This document shows, piece after piece, positions 45,919-53,149 of a stretch of DNA of 64,000 bases. Source of the DNA: an uncultured bacterium (lineage in GTDB: Bacteria > Cyanobacteriota > Vampirovibrionia > Gastranaerophilales > Gastranaerophilaceae). Numbering within the stretch: the first letter of the stretch is position 1; every line of letters starts with the position of its first letter. The position numbers and the translations under genes are program-made. The stretch lies in NCBI GenBank assembly GCA_902792085.1, contig CADAYE010000022.1, positions 28,537 through 92,536 on the forward strand, written 5' to 3'. A model generated the notes under the pieces. It ran no database searches. It saw only the letters and a list, made by a program, of their open reading frames with translations, and was not told where the DNA came from.

Positions 45919-46249
45919 TTTTTATTAGTTTGCAAATTTAGGTATTTATATACTTAATTAGCCAAGAAATAAAAATATTTCCCTCTCCTGAAAGATTTAG
46001 GAGAGGGCGCAGATGTTTGAGCAAAGCGAATTACATCTGCCTCTCCAACAATATGTAAGGCAACAAGTTGCCTACATCTTGTATCCTCTCCTGCAAGCAG
46101 GAGAGGATAATCTATTTTGGTTAACTAAATATATAAAACCCAAAATTTATTTCAAATTTGTGTTTTTATCTTTTCGTAAGTTGGGGTTTCTACCCCAACA
46201 ATTACAATGTTGGGCTAAAAGCCCAACTTACAAATTAAGTATTAATTCA
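45919..46249. repeat. Repeat-rich stretch
   Basis: Palindromes CCCTCTCCTGAAAG with TTTAGGAGAGGG, and ATCCTCTCCTGCAAGCAGG with AGAGGAT. GTAAGTTGGGGTTTCTACC and GGGCTAAAAGCCCAACTTAC follow, repeats also seen at 34.7 kb. They run into the remnant at 46250. Confidence 0.75.
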
Positions 46250-46363
46250 ACTATACTTGGCTTTTTAGATGTAAATCCTGAAACTGACATGGTAAAATAC
46301 ACTATGGAAAATGACAAATTAATCATTACAAAAAGCGATAAGAAATTACCTAAAAAAGTTTAG
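46250..46363 (+). pseudogene. C-terminal remnant of a small (AbrB-like?) protein
   Basis: The open frame from 46013 is mostly repeat DNA, but its end (FLDVNPETDMVKYTMENDKL and ITKSDKK) has protein-like composition. It resembles the C-terminal half of short swapped-hairpin AbrB-type proteins. The real 5' end appears to have been replaced by repeats. Weak call. Confidence 0.35.
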
Positions 46364-46406
46364 ATTGTTTTGCAATTATGCCTAAACAACTTACATAAGT
46401 TCAAAC

Positions 46407-46436
46407 AAAAAGCCCTGCATTATTGCAAGGCTTTTT
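46407..46436. terminator. Bidirectional terminator downstream of fabF
   Basis: AAAAAGCCCTGCA pairs with TGCAAGGCTTTTT around TTAT, with T-runs in both directions. Confidence 0.85.
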
Positions 46437-46458
46437 AAAATTTGGAATAATTATTAAA

Positions 46459-47617
46459 CTATACTTCCTTAAAGATTAAAGAAGCATTTTGTCCCCCAAA
46501 TCCAAAAGAGTTTGAAAGTGCCGTATGAATTTCTGCCTTCACGGCTTTATTTGGCACATAATTTAAGTCCGCTACTTCAGGGTCTTGATCTTTAAGATTG
46601 ATAGTAGGAGGAACGACATTATCATTTATTGTTTTAACGCATGCTATCGCTTCAACCGCACCGGTCGCACCAAGCATGTGCCCGTGCATACTCTTTGTTG
46701 AAGATACATAAAGATTTGGATTTTGTTTTCTGTCACCAAAAACTTTTGCAACGGCATGTGATTCTGCCTTATCACCCAAACCTGTACTTGTACCATGTGT
46801 ATTTACATACTGAATTTGTTCAGGTTTTAAATCTGCATCTTTTAGTGCAAATTCCATAGCCTTAATAGCACCTTTGCCTTCAGGGTCCGGAGCAACAACA
46901 TCATAAGCATCTGCCGTCTGACCATAGCCTGCAATTTCAGCATAAATATGCGCACCTCTTGCTTTGGCATGTTCATATTCTTCCAATACCAAAACACCCG
47001 CGCCTTCGCCCATTACAAAGCCATCTCTGCCTATGTCGTAAGGTCTTGATGCAGTTGCAGGGTCATCATTGCGTCTTGACAAAGTTCTTGCTGCTGAAAA
47101 TGCACCTACACCAACATCACAAATTGTTGCTTCACAACCGCCTGCAACAACTATATCAGCATCACCGTACTGAATTGAACGGAACGCATCACATAGGAAT
47201 TGTAAATGGTGAACATTTGTTCGGTCCTTTTTCCAAAATTCTGATATGATTATCTTCAAATGTCCTGAACCCACCTGCTGCTGAACTGACGATTACACCA
47301 ACTCTGTAAGGGTCTATACCAAGACTTTCAATATCTTCAAGTTTTGCATCTTTGATTGCCTCATCAGCTGCAACCATTGCAAACTGAACAAACCTGTCAG
47401 TTTTCTTAATTTCCTTTGGATCCATATAATCTTCAGGATTAAAATCTTTTTGTTTTACTTCCCCTGAAACATGAACAACATGCTTTGATATATCAATTGA
47501 TTCGGATAAAGTTATTCCGCTTTTTCCTTCTTTCAAACTATCCCAGAACTTATCAACACCAACGCCAAACGGGGTAACAGCGCCTAATCCTGTGATAACT
47601 ACTCTTCTCTTTGTCAT
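46459..47617 (-). pseudogene. fabF: Beta-ketoacyl-ACP synthase II with internal out-of-frame deletion
   Basis: Two frames cover the gene. 47617 to 47189 encodes the N-terminal part (MTKRRVVITGLGAVTPFGVG ... KCSPFTIPM, then stop). The frame read to 46459 encodes the rest ([18 protein letters not shown] ... [14 protein letters not shown]). Both active-site His regions remain ([11 protein letters not shown] and [14 protein letters not shown]). About 35 residues between IPM and DAF are missing, including the segment with the catalytic Cys, and the junction shifts the frame. The ATG has AAGGAAG. It lies just downstream of acpP on the same strand, as in normal fab clusters. Either this copy is dead or the assembly lost about 104 bases. 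Confidence 0.9.
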
Positions 47618-47639
47618 AATTTCTTCCTTTATATAAATA

Positions 47640-47760
47640 AAAAGATTCTTCGCTTTGTACTCGTCATTACTGAGGGCGCATGCCCGAAGAATCTTTGCTC
47701 AGAATGACGTATAAATAATACGGGAGCGAAACAATACTGTCCCACTCCCATATTTATAAA
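47640..47760. repeat. Hairpin repeats between acpP and fabF
   Basis: AAAGATTCTTCG and CGAAGAATCTTT enclose a GC-containing segment (GGGCGCATGCCC), a dispersed repeat type. TGGGAGTGGGACAG/GCTCCC on the leftward strand may act as the acpP terminator. Confidence 0.6.
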
Positions 47761-47783
47761 ATTCAATTTTTTAAAAACTCAAA

Positions 47784-48020
47784 TTAGTGAGACAATTTGC
47801 TGTCAATATAATTTACAGCATCTTGAACTGTTTGAATTTTTTCTGCGTCTTCATCAGGGATTTCGCATTTGAATTCTTCTTCCAAAGCCATAACTAATTC
47901 AACTGTGTCTAATGAATCTGCACCCAAATCATCTGTAAATTTTGCTTCAGGTGTAACTAATTTTTCATCTACACTCAATTGCTCTACTACAACTTTTTTA
48001 ACTGTTTCTAATGTACTCAT
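47784..48020 (-). CDS. acpP: Acyl carrier protein
   Basis: 78 residues: [20 protein letters not shown], then [20 protein letters not shown], where the Ser of GADSLD receives 4'-phosphopantetheine, and an acidic end ([19 protein letters not shown]). Carries growing acyl chains for the Fab enzymes. I chose the ATG at 48020, with GAGGAAAG upstream; the longer frame adds 24 unlikely residues. Upstream of fabF on the same strand. Confidence 0.98.
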   Translation of the reverse strand: MSTLETVKKVVVEQLSVDEKLVTPEAKFTDDLGADSLDTVELVMALEEEFKCEIPDEDAEKIQTVQDAVNYIDSKLSH

Positions 48021-48212
48021 GTTTTTCTTTCCTCTTTTTTGTAATAAATGTATTACTATTAATACTTCTCTTACATAATTATATTTCAACAAATTTTTTT
48101 TGCAAGAATTTTACAATATATATAATAATTTGTTATAAAACTTTATAAAACAAAGCAAAAAAAGTTTTGTTTGGGTATTATTAGGAGTAGATAAGCAGAT
48201 AAGGGAAATCAC

Positions 48213-49109
48213 ATGCAAATATCACCAATAAACAATAATCAATCTTTTGGACATTCTTTCAGAGTAAGCATCTGCACAAAAGGTGATGACGGCATAGTCA
48301 AATTTGTAAATCCGGCTGAAAACAGTAAACTTTACAAACAACTCAATTCAAAAATTGTAAATTGGCTTAACGAAGATTATTATAACAACCTGCGCAGTTT
48401 GTACGGAATACCACGCAAAGTCAAAAAAACAAAACCTGAAACTTTGAAACACAAAGAAATTTCTGCACAACTCAGAGAAATTGATGATGATTATGCAAAA
48501 TTCAATGTTGTCCGCTCTGTTTACCGCAAAAATAAACTCGGTATAATTGCAACAGGTGCAGATGTTTCTATCATAGAAAACCTCAAGGGCATAAAAAACT
48601 TAGGTCTTGCAAAATCTGATGCTATTTGGACGCAAGGTAATGCACACAGTGAGTATGTTAAAGCACTGTCTAAAGCAGTAAAAAATAATGTTACGGATTT
48701 TGTGCAACACGACAATGTTTTGTTACATTCCCCGACTAATAAAGAAATTATGCTGAAAGCGATATTCAAACCGCTTGGTAAAAAAGCAGGAGTTGAACGC
48801 TATGAACTTGATGATTTTGAATTTCACCCGAATTACACAAAACGCACACTTGCACCTGTCAATCCGAATTTTATTCGCTTTAAACAAAGTGAAGGCATGC
48901 TTGCGGAAATCAAAAAAACTGTTGAATATCATTTGAACAAAATTCTCAAAAAAAGAATCCATTTTGAAGATATAGACAAAGTTTTATATCCGAAAATCGA
49001 TACTCCACAGGCAGAAAAAACAACAGAAAAAGTTGTAAAAAAAACTGAACCAAAACCGACATTCGTCCGTAAAGAACCAAAACAACTTGAATTAAAGTTT
49101 GAAGATTAA
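48213..49109 (+). CDS. Hypothetical protein with N-terminal SFG motif
   Basis: 298 residues, soluble. It starts MQISPINNNQSFGHSFRVSI and ends in a Lys/Glu/Pro-rich tail (TEKVVKKTEPKPTFVRKEPK). The middle is alpha/beta with no motif I recognise. The ISPINNNQSFG start is the clearest of the four N..(F/S)F.G leaders in this window. Divergent from acpP. Function unknown. Confidence 0.7.
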   Translation: MQISPINNNQSFGHSFRVSICTKGDDGIVKFVNPAENSKLYKQLNSKIVNWLNEDYYNNLRSLYGIPRKVKKTKPETLKHKEISAQLREIDDDYAKFNVVRSVYRKNKLGIIATGADVSIIENLKGIKNLGLAKSDAIWTQGNAHSEYVKALSKAVKNNVTDFVQHDNVLLHSPTNKEIMLKAIFKPLGKKAGVERYELDDFEFHPNYTKRTLAPVNPNFIRFKQSEGMLAEIKKTVEYHLNKILKKRIHFEDIDKVLYPKIDTPQAEKTTEKVVKKTEPKPTFVRKEPKQLELKFED

Positions 49110-49137
49110 ATAATCTTAATTAAATTTATGGAAAATT

Positions 49138-50145
49138 CTATATAGTTGTCTTATTTTTTATTTGTAACCTATCTTTTAATTTTGATAGATATTTTAAAAT
49201 CACAAAATCTTGGCAAGTTTCAGAAAAATTTATCTTTTTTTCATCGAAATGTCTTAACTGTAATTGATCAGCAAATCCTTTATGAATTTTTTCAATATAT
49301 TCTTTCCGTGACTTGCAGTGATAATGATTTATACGAATTTTTTTAATAGAGTTACTTTTTGTATAAAAATATGAACCGCCAGCAATCTTTTCAAAATTTT
49401 CATTCACAGCAAGTTCATTATTCTTGTATATACATGCATGAACACTATTAATATATCTGACTTTAGTAGGTTTTACAATTGATTTTATTGTACAATTTAT
49501 TAAAGTATTATAATTCCTGTAAACACTGGTAAAAGACTCGATGACTGTTTTTGCGGGATTTCTTTCTATAAGACCATTTGAATCAAACATAACCCAATTA
49601 GCTACAATAGCAGGATATTGTTCATAATCTTTAAGAAAATCTTTTAAATTATCTTTTTCGACAGGAACAATATATTCATCTAAATCTATAATAGCCATCC
49701 ATTCAGTTTCATTTTTATACCTGTAAATTGCATCTTGATATGCAGGTATTTGTAGGCATTTACCATAAATTTTTTTATATACAACTATGCCTAAATCAAT
49801 GTATGGTTGCAGCATTTTATAATATTTTTCATCAGATTCATTATCATACAAATAAAATCTTTCTACACCAATTAATATGTGATATTCTATCCATTCCAAA
49901 ATATCAGGTTCATCTTTAAATATTGCAACTATTGAAACATACACTTTTTTGTTTGATTTTTCAATAATTTTGTCTAATGGAGTTGGTTTTGAATTTTTTA
50001 TAAATATTCGCAAATTATTAAAATAACGAACTCTTATTTTAATTTTAAATCTAAAGATATGGTAAATTTTATATTTTTTTGAACCAACATAAGAATTATC
50101 AATAAAAAATATATTTTTACACAAATTACTAAAAAATTTTCTCAT
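49138..50145 (-). CDS. Glycosyltransferase family 92 (DUF23)-like
   Basis: About 335 residues. VSIVAIFKDEPDILEWIEYH is the family start (fKdE..yl.EWieyH), GVERFYLYDNESDE follows, and TEWMAIIDLDEYIVPV carries the D-x-D metal motif. Later NSVHACIYKN and INHYHCKSRKEYIEK match the conserved C-terminal His region. It would add a sugar to a surface glycan or lipid. I chose the ATG at 50145; the frame also allows a TTG at 50157. The divergent XRE gene shares its promoter region and a strong palindrome lies between, so expression may be repressed by that protein. Confidence 0.85.
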   Translation of the reverse strand: MRKFFSNLCKNIFFIDNSYVGSKKYKIYHIFRFKIKIRVRYFNNLRIFIKNSKPTPLDKIIEKSNKKVYVSIVAIFKDEPDILEWIEYHILIGVERFYLYDNESDEKYYKMLQPYIDLGIVVYKKIYGKCLQIPAYQDAIYRYKNETEWMAIIDLDEYIVPVEKDNLKDFLKDYEQYPAIVANWVMFDSNGLIERNPAKTVIESFTSVYRNYNTLINCTIKSIVKPTKVRYINSVHACIYKNNELAVNENFEKIAGGSYFYTKSNSIKKIRINHYHCKSRKEYIEKIHKGFADQLQLRHFDEKKINFSETCQDFVILKYLSKLKDRLQIKNKTTI

Positions 50146-50158
50146 AAAAAATACCAAA

Positions 50159-50212
50159 CATACTTTTACTGGATAATATCCAGTAAAAGTATGTTACTAT
50201 ATCCAGTAAAAT
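50159..50212. promoter_or_regulatory. Palindromic operator between GT92 and the XRE repressor
   Basis: CATACTTTTACTGGAT and ATCCAGTAAAAGTATG form a near-perfect 35-bp palindrome. A further half-site ATATCCAGTAAAA follows at 50200-50212. The sites overlap the promoter region of both divergent genes, as expected for autoregulation. Confidence 0.75.
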
Positions 50213-50218
50213 TGTCAA

Positions 50219-50434
50219 ATGGAAGAAAATATATTATATGTTTTATTAGGGGAAAGAATAAAATTCTTAAGAGAATACAGACATTTAACACAAGAAAAAC
50301 TTGCAGAAAAAAGTGGTTTGAGTCTTGATTATATTGGAAAGATAGAAGTATGTATAAATAAACCCGGTATAAAGGCACTAATCAAAATTGCAAATGCTTT
50401 AAATGTGCATATAAAAGAGTTATTTGATTTTTAA
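50219..50434 (+). CDS. XRE-family repressor (GT92 neighbour)
   Basis: 71 residues, single HTH: LGERIKFLREYRHLTQEKLA, EKSGLSLDYIGKIEV, ending HIKELFDF. It is read away from the palindrome at 50159-50212, the likely operator. No Shine-Dalgarno is evident before the ATG. It probably represses itself and the glycosyltransferase. Similar size to the XRE proteins at 11.6 and 12.0 kb. Confidence 0.85.
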   Translation: MEENILYVLLGERIKFLREYRHLTQEKLAEKSGLSLDYIGKIEVCINKPGIKALIKIANALNVHIKELFDF

Positions 50435-50446
50435 ATTGTAAACGAT

Positions 50447-50722
50447 TTATTCGGCTAAATCAGATGTTTCACCATAAGTAATTTTTTGAAGCGTTTGCCA
50501 TACACATCTCTGAAAATCCGTGCCGATAAGACTAATTTTTAAATCAAAAATATTTCTTTTTCCTAAAAAATATTCATCAAGTTGAGATTTAACTGTTTTA
50601 ATAAAAATTGTATCGGTACAAAAATTTTCAGTATTTTGTGCCGGTTTCAACGAAATTAAAGCATCTTTTTCGCAAATAATTTCTAAAATTCCAACAGGTG
50701 AATTGTAAAAAGATTTGTCCAT
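50447..50722 (-). pseudogene. ogt: Truncated methylguanine-DNA methyltransferase
   Basis: 91 residues matching the N-terminal part of Ogt: FYNSPVGILEI, LDEYFLGKRNIFDLKISLIG, then GTDFQRCVWQTLQKITYGET. In a complete enzyme the sequence runs on through a Gly-Asn-Pro region to the PCHRV active site. Here a short SDLAE and a stop follow, so the alkyl-accepting Cys is missing. The end abuts the XRE gene, suggesting the rest was deleted when that locus arrived. Confidence 0.8.
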
Positions 50723-50746
50723 AACAAAATTATCTTAATTATTCTG

Positions 50747-51160
50747 TTATTTATTAACAGATAGTGGAGTTCCTTTTTCGCCAATATAAAAAACAATCAG
50801 TTCAACCGGTTCATTTCCGGTATTTTTACCATAATGATATTTTCCGACTAATTCAGGCAAAACTTCTCCTTCGTGAAGAGTTATTTCTTTATTATCGTCA
50901 GTAATTACTGTTAGAATACCTTTTTTTACATAAGCAATATTTACTAAATCATGTTTATGCATAGGCAATTCTTCATTGACATTTATAATAATTTTTAATA
51001 CCGTAACTTCAGGTTTTTTAATTTTTAATTTTTTATAATTTGCATTATCCCAGGTGGAAGTTGTTTTTAATAATACATTTTTTTCTGCCGAATATGCTGA
51101 AATTGTCGTGCATAAAATCATGACAAAAATCATAACTGCTAATTTTACTGCTTGATTCAT
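50747..51160 (-). CDS. Exported single-domain cupin protein
   Basis: 137 residues. MNQAVKLAVMIFVMILCTTI with SAYSAEK is a signal peptide. The mature part has a cupin barrel: NVNEELPMHKHDLVNIAYVK (His residues of motif 1), GEVLPELVGKYHYGKNTG and EPVELIVFYIG (motif 2). It probably binds a metal. Substrate or partner unknown. It is on the same strand as the truncated ogt, 24 bases upstream of it. Confidence 0.8.
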   Translation of the reverse strand: MNQAVKLAVMIFVMILCTTISAYSAEKNVLLKTTSTWDNANYKKLKIKKPEVTVLKIIINVNEELPMHKHDLVNIAYVKKGILTVITDDNKEITLHEGEVLPELVGKYHYGKNTGNEPVELIVFYIGEKGTPLSVNK

Positions 51161-51335
51161 ACCATTTAATCCTTATAAATTAAATACCAAAACCTGTAAT
51201 TATAATACAACAAACTTATAACTTTATATATTAAAATTATTTTCTTCATTGTTAATCATAGAATACTTTAAAAATATAATAAATAAAATATCATAAAAAA
51301 AACAGGCTAAAACCTTATAAATCAAGCCTAAAACA

Positions 51336-51376
51336 AAAAATGAACCCACCTGCAAAGCAGTAAGGGTTCGTTTTAG
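51336..51376 (-). terminator. Terminator behind the first tRNA-Ser 3' fragment
   Basis: GAACCC/GGGTTC outer stem enclosing CTGC/GCAG, with U-run in the leftward direction. It lies just after the minus-strand tRNA end, as it would in an intact gene. Confidence 0.7.
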
Positions 51377-51386
51377 TTTTAAATGG

Positions 51387-51404
51387 TGGAGGATAGGGGA
51401 CTCG
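51387..51404 (-). pseudogene. tRNA-Ser 3'-end fragment 1
   Basis: On the minus strand, CGAGTCCCCTATCCTCCA is the 3' half of a T arm plus acceptor strand typical of tRNA-Ser. The rest of the tRNA is absent. Identical fragments at 52271 and 52510. Confidence 0.7.
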
Positions 51405-51480
51405 TCTTGTATTTTGCTATTGTAAAATAACAGTCGGTTTGAGAAGAAAAAACAAAGAATTTGATAGTTATCAAAAGTAG

Positions 51481-51498
51481 GGTAGACTTTAGTCTACC
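51481..51498. repeat. REP hairpin left of the transposase
   Basis: GGTAGACTTTAGTCTACC, preceded by GTAG, 20 bases before the transposase start. Confidence 0.9.
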
Positions 51499-51517
51499 AA
51501 TACTTTATTATGGTATT

Positions 51518-52039
51518 ATGTCAAATTTTAAACGATATTATCAAGATAAAAATATTGTGTTTATTACGATTGTTACTTATGATCGTCAACAAATTTTGGT
51601 TAAAAATATCGATTTATTAAGACAATCATTCAAAAATGTTAAATATAATTATGAAATTTTAGCAGGTATTGTTTTACCAGACCATTTACATATTTTAATT
51701 CAAACCGATAAAGCTTCTGAATATTCTAAAATAATAGCGTCATTAAAATCAAATTTTTCAAGGTTAATGCCAAAGAATATGAATCAAACAGAAGCTCAAT
51801 TAAGCAGAGGCGAAAAGGGGATATGGCAACGGAAATACTATGACCATATAATTAGAGATGCAAAGGATTTTAATAAACATTTGGATTATATTCATTACAA
51901 TTCTGTGAAACATTTAAATATTTCACCAAAAGATTGGGAAATTTCTTCTTTTAAAAAATTTGTAAAACAAGGTTTGTATCAAGAAGATTGGTGTAATTTT
52001 AATGATAAGAATGGTGTTTTAAATATGGATTTAGAATGA
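51518..52039 (+). CDS. REP-associated tyrosine transposase (RAYT, Y1/HUH type)
   Basis: 173 residues. VLPDHLHILIQTD carries the HxH (HUH-like) metal motif. GIWQRKYYDHIIRDAKDFNK follows, and HLDYIHYNSVKH with its Tyr residues supplies the nucleophile region. Proteins of this IS200-related family nick and move REP hairpins. The two REPs flanking it (51481 and 52053, in inverted arrangement) and a solo copy at 33593 fit. Start ATG at 51518; the longer frame runs through the REP. Confidence 0.92.
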   Translation: MSNFKRYYQDKNIVFITIVTYDRQQILVKNIDLLRQSFKNVKYNYEILAGIVLPDHLHILIQTDKASEYSKIIASLKSNFSRLMPKNMNQTEAQLSRGEKGIWQRKYYDHIIRDAKDFNKHLDYIHYNSVKHLNISPKDWEISSFKKFVKQGLYQEDWCNFNDKNGVLNMDLE

Positions 52040-52052
52040 AAATTGTAGTATT

Positions 52053-52070
52053 GGTAGACTAAAGTCTACC
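52053..52070. repeat. REP hairpin right of the transposase
   Basis: GGTAGACTAAAGTCTACC followed by CTACGGG, inverted relative to the left copy. Confidence 0.9.
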
Positions 52071-52084
52071 CTACGGGCTATTAA

Positions 52085-52255
52085 TAGAAAGTAGCCGACC
52101 GGTGAGAGTAAATAATGAGTAAATATGAGTAAATCGGTTTTTGGATAAAGTTGCACTTCCGACCTCGTTTAATTGGCTAAAGGCTGGATTGCTTCGCCTT
52201 CACAGGCTCGCAATGACATGAAACACTTCCGACCAAACTACACCAAAAAAATACA
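52085..52255. repeat. Dispersed repeat of about 170 bp, second copy
   Basis: GAAAGTAGCCGACCGGTGAG, GAGTAAATAATGAGTAAATA and GGATTGCTTCGCCTTCACAG, closely matching 34519-34690. Confidence 0.85.
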
Positions 52256-52270
52256 TCTATGTTCAATTTT

Positions 52271-52288
52271 TGGAGGATAGGGGACTCG
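52271..52288 (-). pseudogene. tRNA-Ser 3'-end fragment 2
   Basis: TGGAGGATAGGGGACTCG on the plus strand, the complement of a tRNA-Ser 3' end. Its T loop continues as TTCGAG, but the sequence then diverges. Confidence 0.7.
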
Positions 52289-52472
52289 AATTTTTGAGAT
52301 TATTTTGCTATTTGCAAGATTGTTTGCTGCGCCTCGCAGTAAACGGAACCGTTCGCAATTAGCCAAAATATTCATTATTGGCATAATTGCTCAACTTTCG
52401 CTTCGCTCATTCCTCTGCTCGGCTTGCTCGAACTCCTCAATAAAGTTGTTCTCGTCATACTACCCACACAAA

Positions 52473-52508
52473 ATTACAGACCGATGACAAATGTCAACGG
52501 TCTGTAAT
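52473..52508 (-). terminator. Terminator behind the third tRNA-Ser 3' fragment
   Basis: ATTACAGACCG pairs with CGGTCTGTAAT around a 14-base loop, directly after the minus-strand tRNA end, with a short T-rich tail. Confidence 0.7.
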
Positions 52509-52509
52509 C

Positions 52510-52527
52510 TGGAGGATAGGGGACTCG
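52510..52527 (-). pseudogene. tRNA-Ser 3'-end fragment 3
   Basis: Third copy of TGGAGGATAGGGGACTCG. The bases beyond it (TCTTGTATTTTGCT) match fragment 1 but not a tRNA body. Confidence 0.7.
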
Positions 52528-53149
52528 TCTTGTATTTTGCTGTCTCTCGGACGAGTGATTTGCTTCACTTTGTTGCCGCAAATCTTCGTCCTCACATACT
52601 CGAGTTCCGCTCGCCTTAACAGGCTCGACTCCACTCTTACGCAAAATCCGCCGAACTCCTAAACGAGCTTCGCTCGGATGACTTCTCGTCCTACTAACAC
52701 TACTATTGGGGGTTGGGACATTTGAATTGTAATTAATTAGCCTGTATTAGCCGACAGGTTGGGGTAATAGCGATTTTATACGAATTGACTGTAATGTAAC
52801 GAAACTGCTCTTTTTGTCCACTTTCTGTCACCGAAAAATCCAGTATAAATCCGAGCAAATCGCCAAAACTCAGACACTCTTTATATTATAGCGATGACAA
52901 ACGCAGGACGTAAAAGTCCCATTTGAAATGGCAAATTTTTAAGTCGGAACTAAGCTGGAAGTATTTATCACATTTGAATAGTAGTAAAATTTGTTACCAA
53001 AACGTATTACAAAACAATAACATTTAGCACTAAAATTTATCGCTTTCAGTCAAGAATTGCATTATAAATACTTAATTTTTTGTTAATTTTTTGTAAAAAT
53101 ATTTAATTGCAATGTTATAATTTCACTATTAATAAAGAATATTGGGGGT
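52528..53149. other. Gene-free stretch before the OLD-type gene
   Basis: About 52540-52700 is relatively GC-rich, with many short words such as GCTTCGCTCGG and CTCGAGTTCC, but no protein frame or RNA fold I recognise. The AT-rich end holds a TG-extended -10, TGTTATAAT (53113-53121), for the next gene. Confidence 0.4.

Larger units (their letters stand above)
51161..51517. other. Intergenic: terminator, tRNA-Ser scar and left REP
   Basis: AT-rich start, then a hairpin at 51336-51376, a tRNA-Ser 3' fragment at 51387-51404 and the REP at 51481-51498. No gene seen. Confidence 0.7.

Noticed and set aside
46013..46249. N-terminal part of a 116-codon frame
   Set aside because: It consists of dispersed palindromic repeats, so only the last about 38 codons look protein-like.
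52305..52487. 60-codon open frame between tRNA scars
   Set aside because: It runs through GC-rich repeat-like sequence and the second terminator, with no ribosome site.
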